This document shows positions 1 to 6,514 of a stretch of DNA of 11,440 nucleotides, one piece after another (the first letter of the stretch is position 1; the number at the start of each line of letters is the position of its first letter). The notes beneath the pieces are model-generated. The model worked only from the letters and a program-made list of their open reading frames with translations. It was not told where the DNA came from and ran no database searches. The position numbers and the translations under genes were made by a program. Location: contig DCDZ01000032.1 in NCBI GenBank assembly GCA_002316675.1, forward strand, positions 33,511 to 44,950. Reading direction: 5' to 3'. The stretch comes from Tyzzerella sp. UBA1042 (GTDB lineage Bacteria > Bacillota > Clostridia > Lachnospirales > Anaerotignaceae).

Positions 1-57
1 GCCTGCCATTCTCATTATAATAAATGAGAAAAATACAAAATTTTCAAAAAAATCCAT
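1..57 (-). CDS. fliR: Flagellar export gate protein FliR, N-terminal 19 codons only
   Basis: The minus strand from 57 reads MDFFENFVFFSFIIMRMAG and runs off the left edge, so only the beginning of the gene is present. A hydrophobic first segment ending in an arginine and a small-residue stretch (IIMRMAG) is typical of the first membrane helix of FliR. FliR forms the export gate channel of the flagellar type III secretion system together with FliP and FliQ. The position directly after fliQ on the same strand is the standard place for fliR. The start is supported by G-rich Shine-Dalgarno sequence (GGGGAG) about 4-5 nt before the ATG. The gap to fliQ is 84 nt, longer than usual for this gene pair. 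A FliR-FlhB fusion, known in some clostridia, cannot be excluded because the rest is missing. Confidence 0.8.
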   Translation of the reverse strand, partial: MDFFENFVFFSFIIMRMAG

Positions 58-102
58 TTGCTCCCCTGCCTCCGCAATTCCATTTTCTTAAACCCTCTTC
101 TT

Positions 103-119
103 CCGCCCTCTTGGGGCAG
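103..119 (-). other. GC-rich hairpin in the fliQ-fliR gap
   Basis: On the minus-strand RNA, CUGCCC and GGGCGG pair (6 bp including one G-U) around the 5-nt loop CAAGA. It lies 23 nt after the fliQ stop and about 45 nt before the fliR start. No T-tract follows, so it is not a typical intrinsic terminator. It may affect RNA processing or stability; that role is inferred. The stem is short and could occur by chance. Confidence 0.35.
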
Positions 120-141
120 AAAATTCATCCCCTTGCAATGC

Positions 142-399
142 TTAAATCATCAGCTTAAAAATTTCATATACAAAATCCTGCAAGGTTTCAAGCATCCATG
201 GGCCGCTGACGATACAGATCAAGGCAATCAAGAGCACCTTTGGCACAAAGGTAATGGTCTGCTCATGAATCTGAGTGGCCGCCTGTATGATAGAAATGAA
301 AACGCCGATAATCATACTCAGCACCAGTATCGGCCCGCCGATTTTGATTGCAACCATAATGGTTGAACGCATAATATCTAAAGCTTCTCCGTTCGTCAT
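142..399 (-). CDS. fliQ: Flagellar export gate protein FliQ
   Basis: An 85-residue membrane protein, close to the usual 86-90 of the family. Two hydrophobic helices are visible: roughly residues 14-38 (IMVAIKIGGPILVLSMIIG onward) and 52-70 (VPKVLLIALICIVSGPWML). The central segment FISIIQAATQIHEQTITFVPK is the family hallmark. FliQ is a component of the FliPQR export gate in the flagellar basal body membrane. The start at 399 is preceded by GGAGG about 8 nt upstream. It follows fliP by 15 nt on the same strand, the conserved arrangement, and precedes fliR. Nothing is missing. The identification is secure from both sequence and neighbours. Confidence 0.95.
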   Translation of the reverse strand: MTNGEALDIMRSTIMVAIKIGGPILVLSMIIGVFISIIQAATQIHEQTITFVPKVLLIALICIVSGPWMLETLQDFVYEIFKLMI

Positions 400-414
400 A
401 TCTTATCCCTCCGG

Positions 415-1071
415 CTAATTGAACCCCTTAATTAATGTTGAGAATAATAGCTGCCAGCCATTTACAGTAATAAACAGCAGAATTTTAAAGGGTAAGGAAA
501 TCATGGCCGGCGGCAGCATAATCATACCCATAGACATCAGTGTGCTGGAAACCACAATATCAATCAATAAAAATGGTAGGAACAAAAGGAAGCCGATAAT
601 AAACGCCCTTTTTAGTTCACTGGTCATAAAAGAGGGGATGATCACCGTTAGGGGCAGTTCCTCGTAGCTTTCGGAAAGCTCTTCTCCAGAAAAATCCATG
701 AACATTTCCAGCGTGTCCATTTCCGTCTGCTTCAGCATAAAGGTTTTCATGGGCACCGCAGCACGATCCATGGCCTCCTGTCCCGTAATTTCCTGGTTTT
801 TATAGGGTACATACGCCTGTTCATTTACCTGACTGAGTACAGGAGACATAATAAAAAGGGTGAGAAACAGCGCAATTCCTACCAAAACTGTATTTGGCGG
901 TGTTTGCTGCATTCCCAACGCATTTCGTAAAAATGACATCACAATAATAATTCTAGTGAAAGATGTCATCATAATAATAATAGATGGCAACAGGGAAAGC
1001 ACGGTAATCATCAAAATCATTTCCAAGGATTGCACCTGTTCGCCGTTTATATTGATAAAAGCATCATTCAT
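415..1071 (-). CDS. fliP: Flagellar export gate protein FliP (short form)
   Basis: A 218-residue polytopic membrane protein of the FliP/YscR family, the main subunit of the export gate channel. The family motifs are clear: MTSFTRIIIVMSFLRNALG near residues 35-53, QQTPPNTVLVGIALFLTLFI at about 55-74, and the C-terminal LMSMGMIMLPPAMISLPFKI at about 179-198. Many FliP proteins carry a cleaved signal peptide. This one begins with a short polar segment (MNDAFININ), as recalled for the Bacillus subtilis form, so the short length is normal for Firmicutes. The ATG at 1071 has a good AGGAG ribosome binding site 6 nt upstream. The frame stays open upstream of the ATG into the fliO end, but that stretch is arginine-rich and does not look like a signal peptide. 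The gap to fliO holds a strong hairpin. Confidence 0.96.
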   Translation of the reverse strand: MNDAFININGEQVQSLEMILMITVLSLLPSIIIMMTSFTRIIIVMSFLRNALGMQQTPPNTVLVGIALFLTLFIMSPVLSQVNEQAYVPYKNQEITGQEAMDRAAVPMKTFMLKQTEMDTLEMFMDFSGEELSESYEELPLTVIIPSFMTSELKRAFIIGFLLFLPFLLIDIVVSSTLMSMGMIMLPPAMISLPFKILLFITVNGWQLLFSTLIKGFN

Positions 1072-1115
1072 GGTAAACTCCTCGTACGTTCCATATCGTT
1101 TCGCAGGCTTTGCTG

Positions 1116-1142
1116 TCCGGCGGAAGCCAACAGCCCGCCGGA
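1116..1142 (-). other. Perfect 8-bp GC hairpin between fliO and fliP
   Basis: The arms TCCGGCGG (1116-1123) and CCGCCGGA (1135-1142) are exact reverse complements around an 11-nt loop. The hairpin fills the start of the 73-nt gap, 2 nt after the fliO stop and about 44 nt before the fliP start. No T-tract follows, so full termination is unlikely. A role in mRNA processing, stability or in setting the fliP level is inferred, not shown. Confidence 0.6.
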
Positions 1143-1144
1143 AT

Positions 1145-1477
1145 TTATTTCTTTCTGCCCGAAAAATACTGGCTTAATACTTCTTTAAAATCATACTCTC
1201 CCTTGCCCCCAAGGGGCTCCTGCCTTTGGAAATCCAGCTCATCCGCATTTTCCAATTCCTTAATGAGCCCAACGCCGCTTTGTGATAGAGATAAAAGATA
1301 ATAGCTTTTTTGTACCCGCAAAACAACAATGGATTTATCTTGGGAAATGGGAAGTCTGTCCACAATTTCCATATGTCTGGAGGCCTTGACTCCCATTGTT
1401 TTTGTTCCGATATATTTGGTAAACCAATAGCTTAAAAACAAAATCAATATTACTGCTAAAAAAGTAATAAAAACCAT
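1145..1477 (-). CDS. fliO: Flagellar biosynthesis protein FliO
   Basis: A small bitopic membrane protein, 110 residues from the ATG at 1477. It has one N-terminal transmembrane helix (FITFLAVILILFLSYWFTKYIG) followed by a cytoplasmic domain with the FliO pattern: KTMGVKASRHMEIVDRLPIS, then SIVVLRVQKSYYLLSLSQSGVGLIKEL at 49-75 or so. FliO is a chaperone for assembly of the FliP ring and sits next to fliP in most flagellar operons. The start is uncertain. The ATG at 1477 has no good ribosome binding site, whereas GGAGG lies 5 nt before an in-frame CTG at 1496-1498. Starting there adds seven residues (MIFEDFF) and leaves an 18-nt gap after cheY. Family identity comes from the helix plus conserved position; sequence conservation in FliO is low. 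Confidence 0.88.
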   Translation of the reverse strand: MVFITFLAVILILFLSYWFTKYIGTKTMGVKASRHMEIVDRLPISQDKSIVVLRVQKSYYLLSLSQSGVGLIKELENADELDFQRQEPLGGKGEYDFKEVLSQYFSGRKK

Positions 1478-1516
1478 AAAGAAATCTTCAAAAATCAGTC
1501 TCTCCTCCTGTCCGGC

Positions 1517-1876
1517 TTAGCCAAGCACAGTTGTTACCGTCTTTAAAATTCTGTCGGGTTTAAAGGGCTTTACAATAAAATCCTTCGCGCCGGATTTGAT
1601 CGCCTCAATTACCATAGCCTCCTGACCCATTGCGGAACACATTACCACGTTGGCAGCCGGGTCAAGTTGTTTGATTGCCTTTAATGCACCCAAGCCATCC
1701 ATGTTTGGCATGGTAATATCCATAATTACCAAATCGGGCTTTACCTCGGTATACTTGGAAACTGCTTCCACACCATCAGCCGCTTCATAGATATCGCTGT
1801 ATCCGTTCTTTGTAAGGGCGTCTTTAATCATCATTCTCATGAAAGAAGCATCATCCACCAATAAAATTTTAGCCAT
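1517..1876 (-). CDS. cheY: Chemotaxis response regulator CheY
   Basis: A single receiver domain of 119 residues with no output domain. It is the diffusible signal that, when phosphorylated by CheA, binds the flagellar switch (FliM, and FliY in Firmicutes) and changes motor rotation. The active site is complete: acidic pair D8-D9 (KILLVDDA), phosphoacceptor D53 (VIMDITMPNMDG), S81 (VMCSAMG) and K103 (FIVKPFKPDR). The MCSAMGQEAMVIEAIKSGAK segment closely matches Bacillus-type CheY. An in-frame ATG at 1885 would add three residues (MSI), but the AAAGGA ribosome binding site touches that codon and is 9 nt from the ATG at 1874-1876, so the latter is the better start. It lies between fliY (its phosphatase) and fliO, the standard Firmicutes location. 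Confidence 0.96.
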   Translation of the reverse strand: MAKILLVDDASFMRMMIKDALTKNGYSDIYEAADGVEAVSKYTEVKPDLVIMDITMPNMDGLGALKAIKQLDPAANVVMCSAMGQEAMVIEAIKSGAKDFIVKPFKPDRILKTVTTVLG

Positions 1877-1926
1877 TATACTCATTCCTTTCTTTTCCTA
1901 TCCTAATCCCTTTTATACGCTGCGGA

Positions 1927-3171
1927 TCAAAATTTTTTTAATACCTCTGTAACACGTACGCCAAAATTATCATCTACAACAACCACATCGCCCTTTGCAA
2001 TGCACTGTCCATTTACAAAAATATCTACCTGCTCACCGGCAAGCTTATCCAAAACGATGAGAGAACCCTTGTTATACTCAAGAATTTCCCGTACATTTTT
2101 CTTTGTGCGGCCGATCTCCACGGAAATCTCCAAGGGGACCCCCATAATCAAATCCAGATTTTCCGCTCGTTCTTGTCCCCCCGGGATATTGCTCAGTTCT
2201 CCATTACGCTTCACCTGAATCACCTTCGGTTCCCCGGGGACATAGCCCGGTGTATTGCTCGGCTGAGACGCCGCTTTAGGCGGCTCCGGCTGGGCCGCCG
2301 ACTTCGGTTCTTCCTTTGCCGGGGCCGGCGGTTCCGGGGTCGGCGGTTCCGGGGTCGGCGGTTCCGGGGTCGGCGGTTCCGGGGTCGGCGGTTCCGGGGT
2401 CGGCGGCATACTTTGTGACAACAGCTTTTCAATATCTTCCTGACTCATCATCCGCCCCGCGGAAAGATCCACGGGTTCTTCCTCTGCGGAGGCTTCGGCG
2501 GCTTCCTCAGGCTCCTCAAAACTTGGGTAATTCATTTCCTGAGTCTCAGCTATTGCCGGTGCTTCTTCCCCCATGCCCGCAGGCAGACCAAAGCCGGAAA
2601 TGAGTTTTCTTGCTAAGTCTACGGTCATAATGTTTAAAAATTCACTTTCCAGAGAATTTTCCACCTTTAACGAAAACCTTACAACAACCATAGGCTCATT
2701 ATCCAACAAATACTTTTCGGCAAACTCCGCTACCGTATTGATTTCAAAGGACGTAGGTGTTGAAATATTGACAGACTCCCCAATCAGCTCCGCAAGAGCC
2801 GTAGAGGAGGACCCCATCATCTGATTCATTACCTCTCGTATTGCGCTCATGTTGATATCATTCAGCTCAAATTCATCCTCGGGAATTTCCGTTCCCATTA
2901 AAATCTCAACAATCACCTTCACATCATGTCTTTTCAGCAGCATGATATTATTGCCGCTCAATCCCGAAACATAGGTGATTTCCACAGCTACTGCCGGTTC
3001 CATATATGTAAATTCAAATGTGTCTTTACTTGAAATCATTACGGTTGGAACAGTAATATCAACTCTTCTGTCAAGCATGGTAGAAACCGCTGTGGCGGAT
3101 GCCCCAAGACTGATGTTTAAAATTTCACCAATGGCATCCATCTCTAAAGAGTTAAAAATCTTTTCTGACAT
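1927..3171 (-). CDS. fliY: Flagellar switch protein and CheY-P phosphatase FliY
   Basis: A 414-residue rotor protein that joins a CheC-like phosphatase domain (about 1-198) to a C-terminal FliN-type SpoA domain (about 337-414) through a long acidic and proline-rich linker. It forms part of the C-ring and dephosphorylates CheY-P at the motor. Both CheC-type active sites look intact: D12-xxx-E16-xx-N19 with P42, and S109-xxx-E113-xx-N116 with P139. In B. subtilis FliY a CheY-P binding peptide sits at the N-terminus. Here the N-terminus goes straight into the phosphatase fold, and a similar motif, MSQEDIEKLL, is found inside the linker at 242-251. Directly after it come five perfect PPTPE repeats (256-280) and PPAPA. 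A G-rich ribosome binding site (AAGGGGGG) lies about 10 nt before the ATG; fliM ends 27 nt upstream. Confidence 0.96.
   Translation of the reverse strand: MSEKIFNSLEMDAIGEILNISLGASATAVSTMLDRRVDITVPTVMISSKDTFEFTYMEPAVAVEITYVSGLSGNNIMLLKRHDVKVIVEILMGTEIPEDEFELNDINMSAIREVMNQMMGSSSTALAELIGESVNISTPTSFEINTVAEFAEKYLLDNEPMVVVRFSLKVENSLESEFLNIMTVDLARKLISGFGLPAGMGEEAPAIAETQEMNYPSFEEPEEAAEASAEEEPVDLSAGRMMSQEDIEKLLSQSMPPTPEPPTPEPPTPEPPTPEPPTPEPPAPAKEEPKSAAQPEPPKAASQPSNTPGYVPGEPKVIQVKRNGELSNIPGGQERAENLDLIMGVPLEISVEIGRTKKNVREILEYNKGSLIVLDKLAGEQVDIFVNGQCIAKGDVVVVDDNFGVRVTEVLKKF
2332..2406 (-). repeat. Five perfect 15-bp tandem repeats encoding PPTPE in the FliY linker
   Basis: On the plus strand the unit TTCCGGGGTCGGCGG is repeated five times without a base change, and a diverged sixth unit (coding PPAPA) follows toward 2317. 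The repeat encodes the stretch between the switch-type motif and the SpoA domain. The unit is a multiple of three, so gain or loss of copies would lengthen or shorten the linker in frame. Perfect identity at DNA level, beyond what protein selection requires, suggests recent slippage or recombination. Confidence 0.93.
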
Positions 3172-3198
3172 AACAATTAATCCCCCCTTTGGCTTTTT

Positions 3199-4206
3199 CT
3201 AATTATTATTTATTTCACTTATTCTCACTGCTAAATTTTTATTATGAACACCCAGCTTTCCATGAAACCAGATCGTATCCTCAACAAAAATATCAACAAA
3301 TGAGCCTTGGGCACGATTCAAATCAATAACATCGCCCTGTTTAAGATCATAAATATCTTGCAGCATTACTGTAGCATCACCAATTTTGGCGGATACATCC
3401 AGATCCGATTCTTTGATGGATTCAAAAATATCCCTGGATATATCATCCTCAGTCCCTCCGGACGCACGGGCATTGGGAGATTTTTTGCTTTCCAGTATCC
3501 CAAAAATATTTGTCAGCATGGTACTTGGGATACAGATGTTAATCTTGCCTGCAACATTATTTATAATTACCTCAATGACTACAATAACCACAATTTCATC
3601 CATGCCGATTTCCTGCATGATGCCATGGGAGGTTTCCACCTTATCAATTTCAAAATCAATTTCCAGATAATTCGACCAAGCATCCTTCATAACGCCTACC
3701 AAATATTTTGTAATATTTTCGTAGAGTAACAGCTCTATATCCGTATAGGAATATTGCGAAGTTACATTTTGCGGTTCTTCACCCTTCCCGCCCAGCATTC
3801 TGTCAATCATACTTAGCATTAACGGCGTGGTAATGTGTACAAAAACCATACCGCCCGTTTCCTTCGTCTTCAAGGATGCATTGATTGCCGTCAGTGCGTC
3901 GTTATCTGACAAGGCATTGCTAAATTCATAATACCGTTCCTCTTCCACCGTAACCAGAGAAACTTGACTGGACGCTCGAAGCAGGCTGTTGATCCTGGAA
4001 GACACCAGCCTGCAATAATTTTCATGGGTGTTTTTAATAATATTTAATTTGTCCTTTGTGTACTTTTTCGGACTATAGAAATCATACTTTCTGTATTTCT
4101 CGCCAGTATCATTAGAAACAGTACTTTCGAGGCTGCCTCCGCCAACGACCGAGGCAAGAAGTGCGTCTATCTGACTCTGGCTTAATACTTCTGACATTTT
4201 TTGCAT
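3199..4206 (-). CDS. fliM: Flagellar motor switch protein FliM
   Basis: A 335-residue C-ring protein that receives CheY-P and couples to FliG. The N-terminal CheY-P binding peptide is clear: EVLSQSQIDALL at residues 6-17. A glycine linker follows, then the CheC-like middle domain without phosphatase residues (about 45-235; note MIDRMLGGKGEE near 130-141). The C-terminal SpoA domain follows at about 255-330 (SAKIGDATVMLQDIYDLKQGDVIDL). FliM usually has about 330 residues. The start is ambiguous: AGGGG is only 3 nt from the ATG at 4206 and 12 nt from the ATG at 4197. The latter would give MSEVLSQ, closer to the usual N-terminus. FliY follows after 27 nt. Upstream, where fliL is commonly found, there is only a 202-nt gap after motB. 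Confidence 0.96.
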   Translation of the reverse strand: MQKMSEVLSQSQIDALLASVVGGGSLESTVSNDTGEKYRKYDFYSPKKYTKDKLNIIKNTHENYCRLVSSRINSLLRASSQVSLVTVEEERYYEFSNALSDNDALTAINASLKTKETGGMVFVHITTPLMLSMIDRMLGGKGEEPQNVTSQYSYTDIELLLYENITKYLVGVMKDAWSNYLEIDFEIDKVETSHGIMQEIGMDEIVVIVVIEVIINNVAGKINICIPSTMLTNIFGILESKKSPNARASGGTEDDISRDIFESIKESDLDVSAKIGDATVMLQDIYDLKQGDVIDLNRAQGSFVDIFVEDTIWFHGKLGVHNKNLAVRISEINNN

Positions 4207-4408
4207 TCACCCCTACCATTATATAATTGGAAACCGGCTAATTTTGCCGTCCAAGATTTCGATAAAAATTATTGCCCCTGAAACAAACCAGCGAATGCTT
4301 TCATAACTCTACACCCTGTCCATACGCCCAAAGAACGATCCTCGGCCAGACAAACAGCGTTTTTCAGCATGATGCTGCAGAATAATTTTTATATTTTCTT
4401 TGTATCCT
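4207..4408. other. 202-nt gap between motB and fliM where fliL would be expected
   Basis: This stretch has no convincing gene. On the minus strand, 4370-4269 is an open frame of 33 codons beginning MLKNAVCLAEDRSL, but it has no ribosome binding site and no similarity I recognise. It does not show the N-terminal membrane helix of FliL. Small structures are present: a palindrome CAGCAT-G-ATGCTG near 4365-4377 and a short CGGC/GCCG stem near 4234-4248. I see no T-tract terminator. It could be a remnant of a deleted fliL, but no residues prove that. Confidence 0.5.
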
Positions 4409-5200
4409 TTAGTTTTGCAGCTCGCTGCCGCTTGTTCCATATACCTCATTATAATAGTTATCTAAGGATTTCACAACATTGTCATTTTTGGAAATGATGA
4501 TTTCGACCCTTCTGTTTTTTGCCCTGCTCTCTCTTGTCTCGAAGGAGCTGATTGGTCTGAACTGTCCAAAGCCGATGGAAACCAGCTTCACCGGTTCAAT
4601 AATATTTTTCTTTTGCATATACACCAACACCTCCGAAGCACGATTCGAGGATAAAAATCTGTCGCTTACCACTTCGTTTTTCTCTGTGGGGCTTGCTTGG
4701 GAAGTATGCCCCAATATCTGAATTTCCCCGATGGAATCATCCACATTATCAATGACATTGCACAACTGATCCAACACATCCTTCCCCTCCTGCTTCAGCA
4801 CATAGCTGTCGCCATCGAAGAAAATATTGTTCCGAAAAGTAATAAAGGTATATCCATCCCCTTTTGTAACCTCAACATCGGCTGAAAGCCCATTCATTTC
4901 TACATATTTTGATAATTTATAATACATTTCATCGAAATCATCTGCGAACTGAATCTCTCCGCCCTCGTCTAAGATACCGCCTTCAACATCATAAGTCCCG
5001 TTTGAGGCTTCTGCATCCTCTACAATTTGGCTCACTTCCCCACCAGAGGGGTTAAAGCTCTTTACAATCATTTTCCACTTTGCACTATCCACGGATGATA
5101 TTGAATACAGCAATATAAAAAAACATAGAAGCAGAGTCACCAAATCGCTATAGGTATTCATCCAATCATTAGAAATGCCTCCACCCCTTTTTTTCTTCAC
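4409..5200 (-). CDS. motB: Flagellar stator protein MotB
   Basis: A 263-residue stator subunit that anchors the ion channel to peptidoglycan. The N-terminal basic tail is followed by one transmembrane helix (about 17-36) with the ion-binding aspartate D19 in NTYSDLVTLLLCFFILLYS. A periplasmic linker rich in acidic and glycine residues leads to an OmpA-like domain (about 118-240) with GHTSQ (164-168), SSNRAS (184-189), GFGQFRP (210-216) and the NRRVEI signature (229-234). The start is GTG at 5198-5200, with a strong AAGGAGG about 9 nt upstream; no nearby ATG keeps the basic tail. It follows motA by 118 nt, wider than the usual overlap. The CFFILL helix resembles sodium-type stators, but the coupling ion cannot be settled from sequence alone. 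Confidence 0.96.
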   Translation of the reverse strand: MKKKRGGGISNDWMNTYSDLVTLLLCFFILLYSISSVDSAKWKMIVKSFNPSGGEVSQIVEDAEASNGTYDVEGGILDEGGEIQFADDFDEMYYKLSKYVEMNGLSADVEVTKGDGYTFITFRNNIFFDGDSYVLKQEGKDVLDQLCNVIDNVDDSIGEIQILGHTSQASPTEKNEVVSDRFLSSNRASEVLVYMQKKNIIEPVKLVSIGFGQFRPISSFETRESRAKNRRVEIIISKNDNVVKSLDNYYNEVYGTSGSELQN

Positions 5201-5264
5201 TGTCTTTTTCCTCCTTTGTGTGAAAAATGTTCCCCATTAGGAGATGGCTTTTTCAAAGCAACCA

Positions 5265-5285
5265 TACTTCCATCTTAAGGAAGCA
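5265..5285 (-). other. Small hairpin in the motA-motB gap
   Basis: Arms TACTTCC (5265-5271) and GGAAGCA (5279-5285) pair on the minus-strand RNA as 7 bp with one G-U, around a 7-nt loop. It lies in the 118-nt gap after motA. No T-tract follows. The stem is weak, and I list it because most gaps of this operon contain such a structure. Confidence 0.3.
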
Positions 5286-5318
5286 ACACAACTGCATATC
5301 CTTTCAAAATAAAATTTA

Positions 5319-6116
5319 TTAATCTTCCTCGGCAGCAGCTTCCTTACCTTTTCTCCCTTTTTCTTTTTTCTGATACTGGGGTAAATAGGCAATCAGCTTT
5401 TCCTTCAGGAATGTTGGGTTTTCACCCGCTTGAATTGCCAAAATCCCTTCTATAATAATTCTTCGGCATAAGCTTTCTTCATCACTGCGCACTTGCAGCT
5501 TCTTGGCAATGGGTATAAAAAATAAATTTGCAAGCATGGAACCGTAGAAGGTTGTAATCAACGCAATACCCATGTTTTTGCCAATCCCATCTGCGCCGTC
5601 ATCCATATTCATTGACATCAGCATATTCACCAAGCCGATCAGCGTCCCGATCATACCGAAGGCTGGCCCATAGCTGGCGCCCTTTTCATAGAACGCAGTA
5701 ATTTCATCGTGTCTTTCTACAATATAATCTAATGAATTATTCAAAATTTCGCTTACCTGCTGGGGTGTGGTTGAATCCACAATCAGCATCAGCCCTTCGC
5801 GAAAAAAGGGATCTTCCATTGCATTGGCCTTTTCCTCCAGTGCAAGAAGCCCACTTTTGCGGGCAATAATCGCCAGCTCATATAATTGTTCAATATATTC
5901 TCTGGGATTATACGGATTCTTCAAAAGAACCTTCACCTGCTTTGGTAACTGCTTTAAAACCCTTGCCGGGTAACTTGCAATCAATGCAGAAAAGGTACCT
6001 CCTATTACAATCAGCACGCTCTGAATATCCCAGAAGTTTCCTAAATTTCCCATGCCGATGCCATAAAATACAAGGGCTGCGCCTGCCAGTAACCCTATGA
6101 ACGTCGTTAAGTCCAT
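5319..6116 (-). CDS. motA: Flagellar stator protein MotA
   Basis: A 265-residue four-helix membrane protein of the MotA/TolQ/ExbB proton channel family. Five MotA subunits surround a MotB dimer to make the torque-generating stator. Helices 1 and 2 lie at about 3-22 and 31-50. The large cytoplasmic loop has the torque residues in ARKSGLLALE (R86 and E94 correspond to the charged pair that touches FliG). Helices 3 and 4 are at about 149-169 and 181-203, with the conserved P151 (GPAFGMIGTLIGL) and P202. The segment ALITTFYGSMLANLFF resembles sodium-type PomA (TTLYG) more than E. coli MotA. The tail is charged (KKEKGRKGKE). GGAGG sits 6 nt before the ATG. flbD precedes by 42 nt. Confidence 0.96.
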   Translation of the reverse strand: MDLTTFIGLLAGAALVFYGIGMGNLGNFWDIQSVLIVIGGTFSALIASYPARVLKQLPKQVKVLLKNPYNPREYIEQLYELAIIARKSGLLALEEKANAMEDPFFREGLMLIVDSTTPQQVSEILNNSLDYIVERHDEITAFYEKGASYGPAFGMIGTLIGLVNMLMSMNMDDGADGIGKNMGIALITTFYGSMLANLFFIPIAKKLQVRSDEESLCRRIIIEGILAIQAGENPTFLKEKLIAYLPQYQKKEKGRKGKEAAAEED

Positions 6117-6158
6117 TACACGCCTCCAAAATCCACATTTCTATAAGTCAATCAGCCT

Positions 6159-6362
6159 CTATTCCCTCGGACATATATTGAAAGTATGTATCGCCGATAG
6201 GTATTTAATACTTTTATCGATAATTTCATCGGGTGTTTCCCGCACTATGTAAAAGCTCAAATTATTCAGCAGTATTTTGGATTCGGGGATACACTCAATC
6301 GCAACAATCTGCTCACAATTTAAAACAAATCTTTCACCGTTCAGCTTCGTTAATTTTATCAT
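6159..6362 (-). CDS. flbD: Flagellar protein FlbD (SwrD family)
   Basis: A 67-residue protein matching the FlbD family, usually 60-75 residues: MIKLTKLNGERFVLNCEQI at the N-terminus, then IECIPESKILLNN and YIVRETPDEIIDKSIKYL. In B. subtilis the homologue SwrD raises flagellar motor torque and is needed for swarming; its location between the hook gene and motA is conserved, and the same role is inferred here. It is predicted cytoplasmic, with no signal or membrane segment. GGGAGGG lies about 5 nt before the ATG. A 216-nt gap with hairpins separates it from flgE, while motA follows closely, so it may be expressed with the stator genes. Confidence 0.93.
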   Translation of the reverse strand: MIKLTKLNGERFVLNCEQIVAIECIPESKILLNNLSFYIVRETPDEIIDKSIKYLSAIHTFNICPRE

Positions 6363-6514
6363 ATTGCCCTCCCGTACTACGCATCAATCTTTCAAAGATT
6401 TTTAAAAAATACCAATATCCCGGGAAAACTGCCAGTGGAACACTGCTTTCGGCATCCTCCGTCAATCAGAATCTTTTGAAGCACCCCCTTCCGTTCTCTC
6501 AAGAAGAAGGGTAA

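Noticed and set aside
1069..1144. Longer FliP with an N-terminal extension, as the frame is open upstream of the ATG
   Set aside because: The extension would be arginine-rich and not signal-like, it overlaps the GC hairpin, and the ATG at 1071 has its own good ribosome binding site.
2173..2603. Long open frames through the fliY repeat on both strands (arginine- or glycine-rich products)
   Set aside because: They are shadows of the 15-bp repeat, which has no stops in any frame. The codon pattern and domains support only fliY.
4269..4370. 33-codon minus-strand frame in the motB-fliM gap as a possible small gene or fliL remnant
   Set aside because: It has no ribosome binding site, no membrane helix like FliL, and is short enough to arise by chance. 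It is mentioned in the gap entry but not called.
4365..4377. Palindrome CAGCAT-G-ATGCTG after motB as a terminator
   Set aside because: The centre leaves almost no loop, only about 4 bp could pair, and no T-tract follows on the minus strand.
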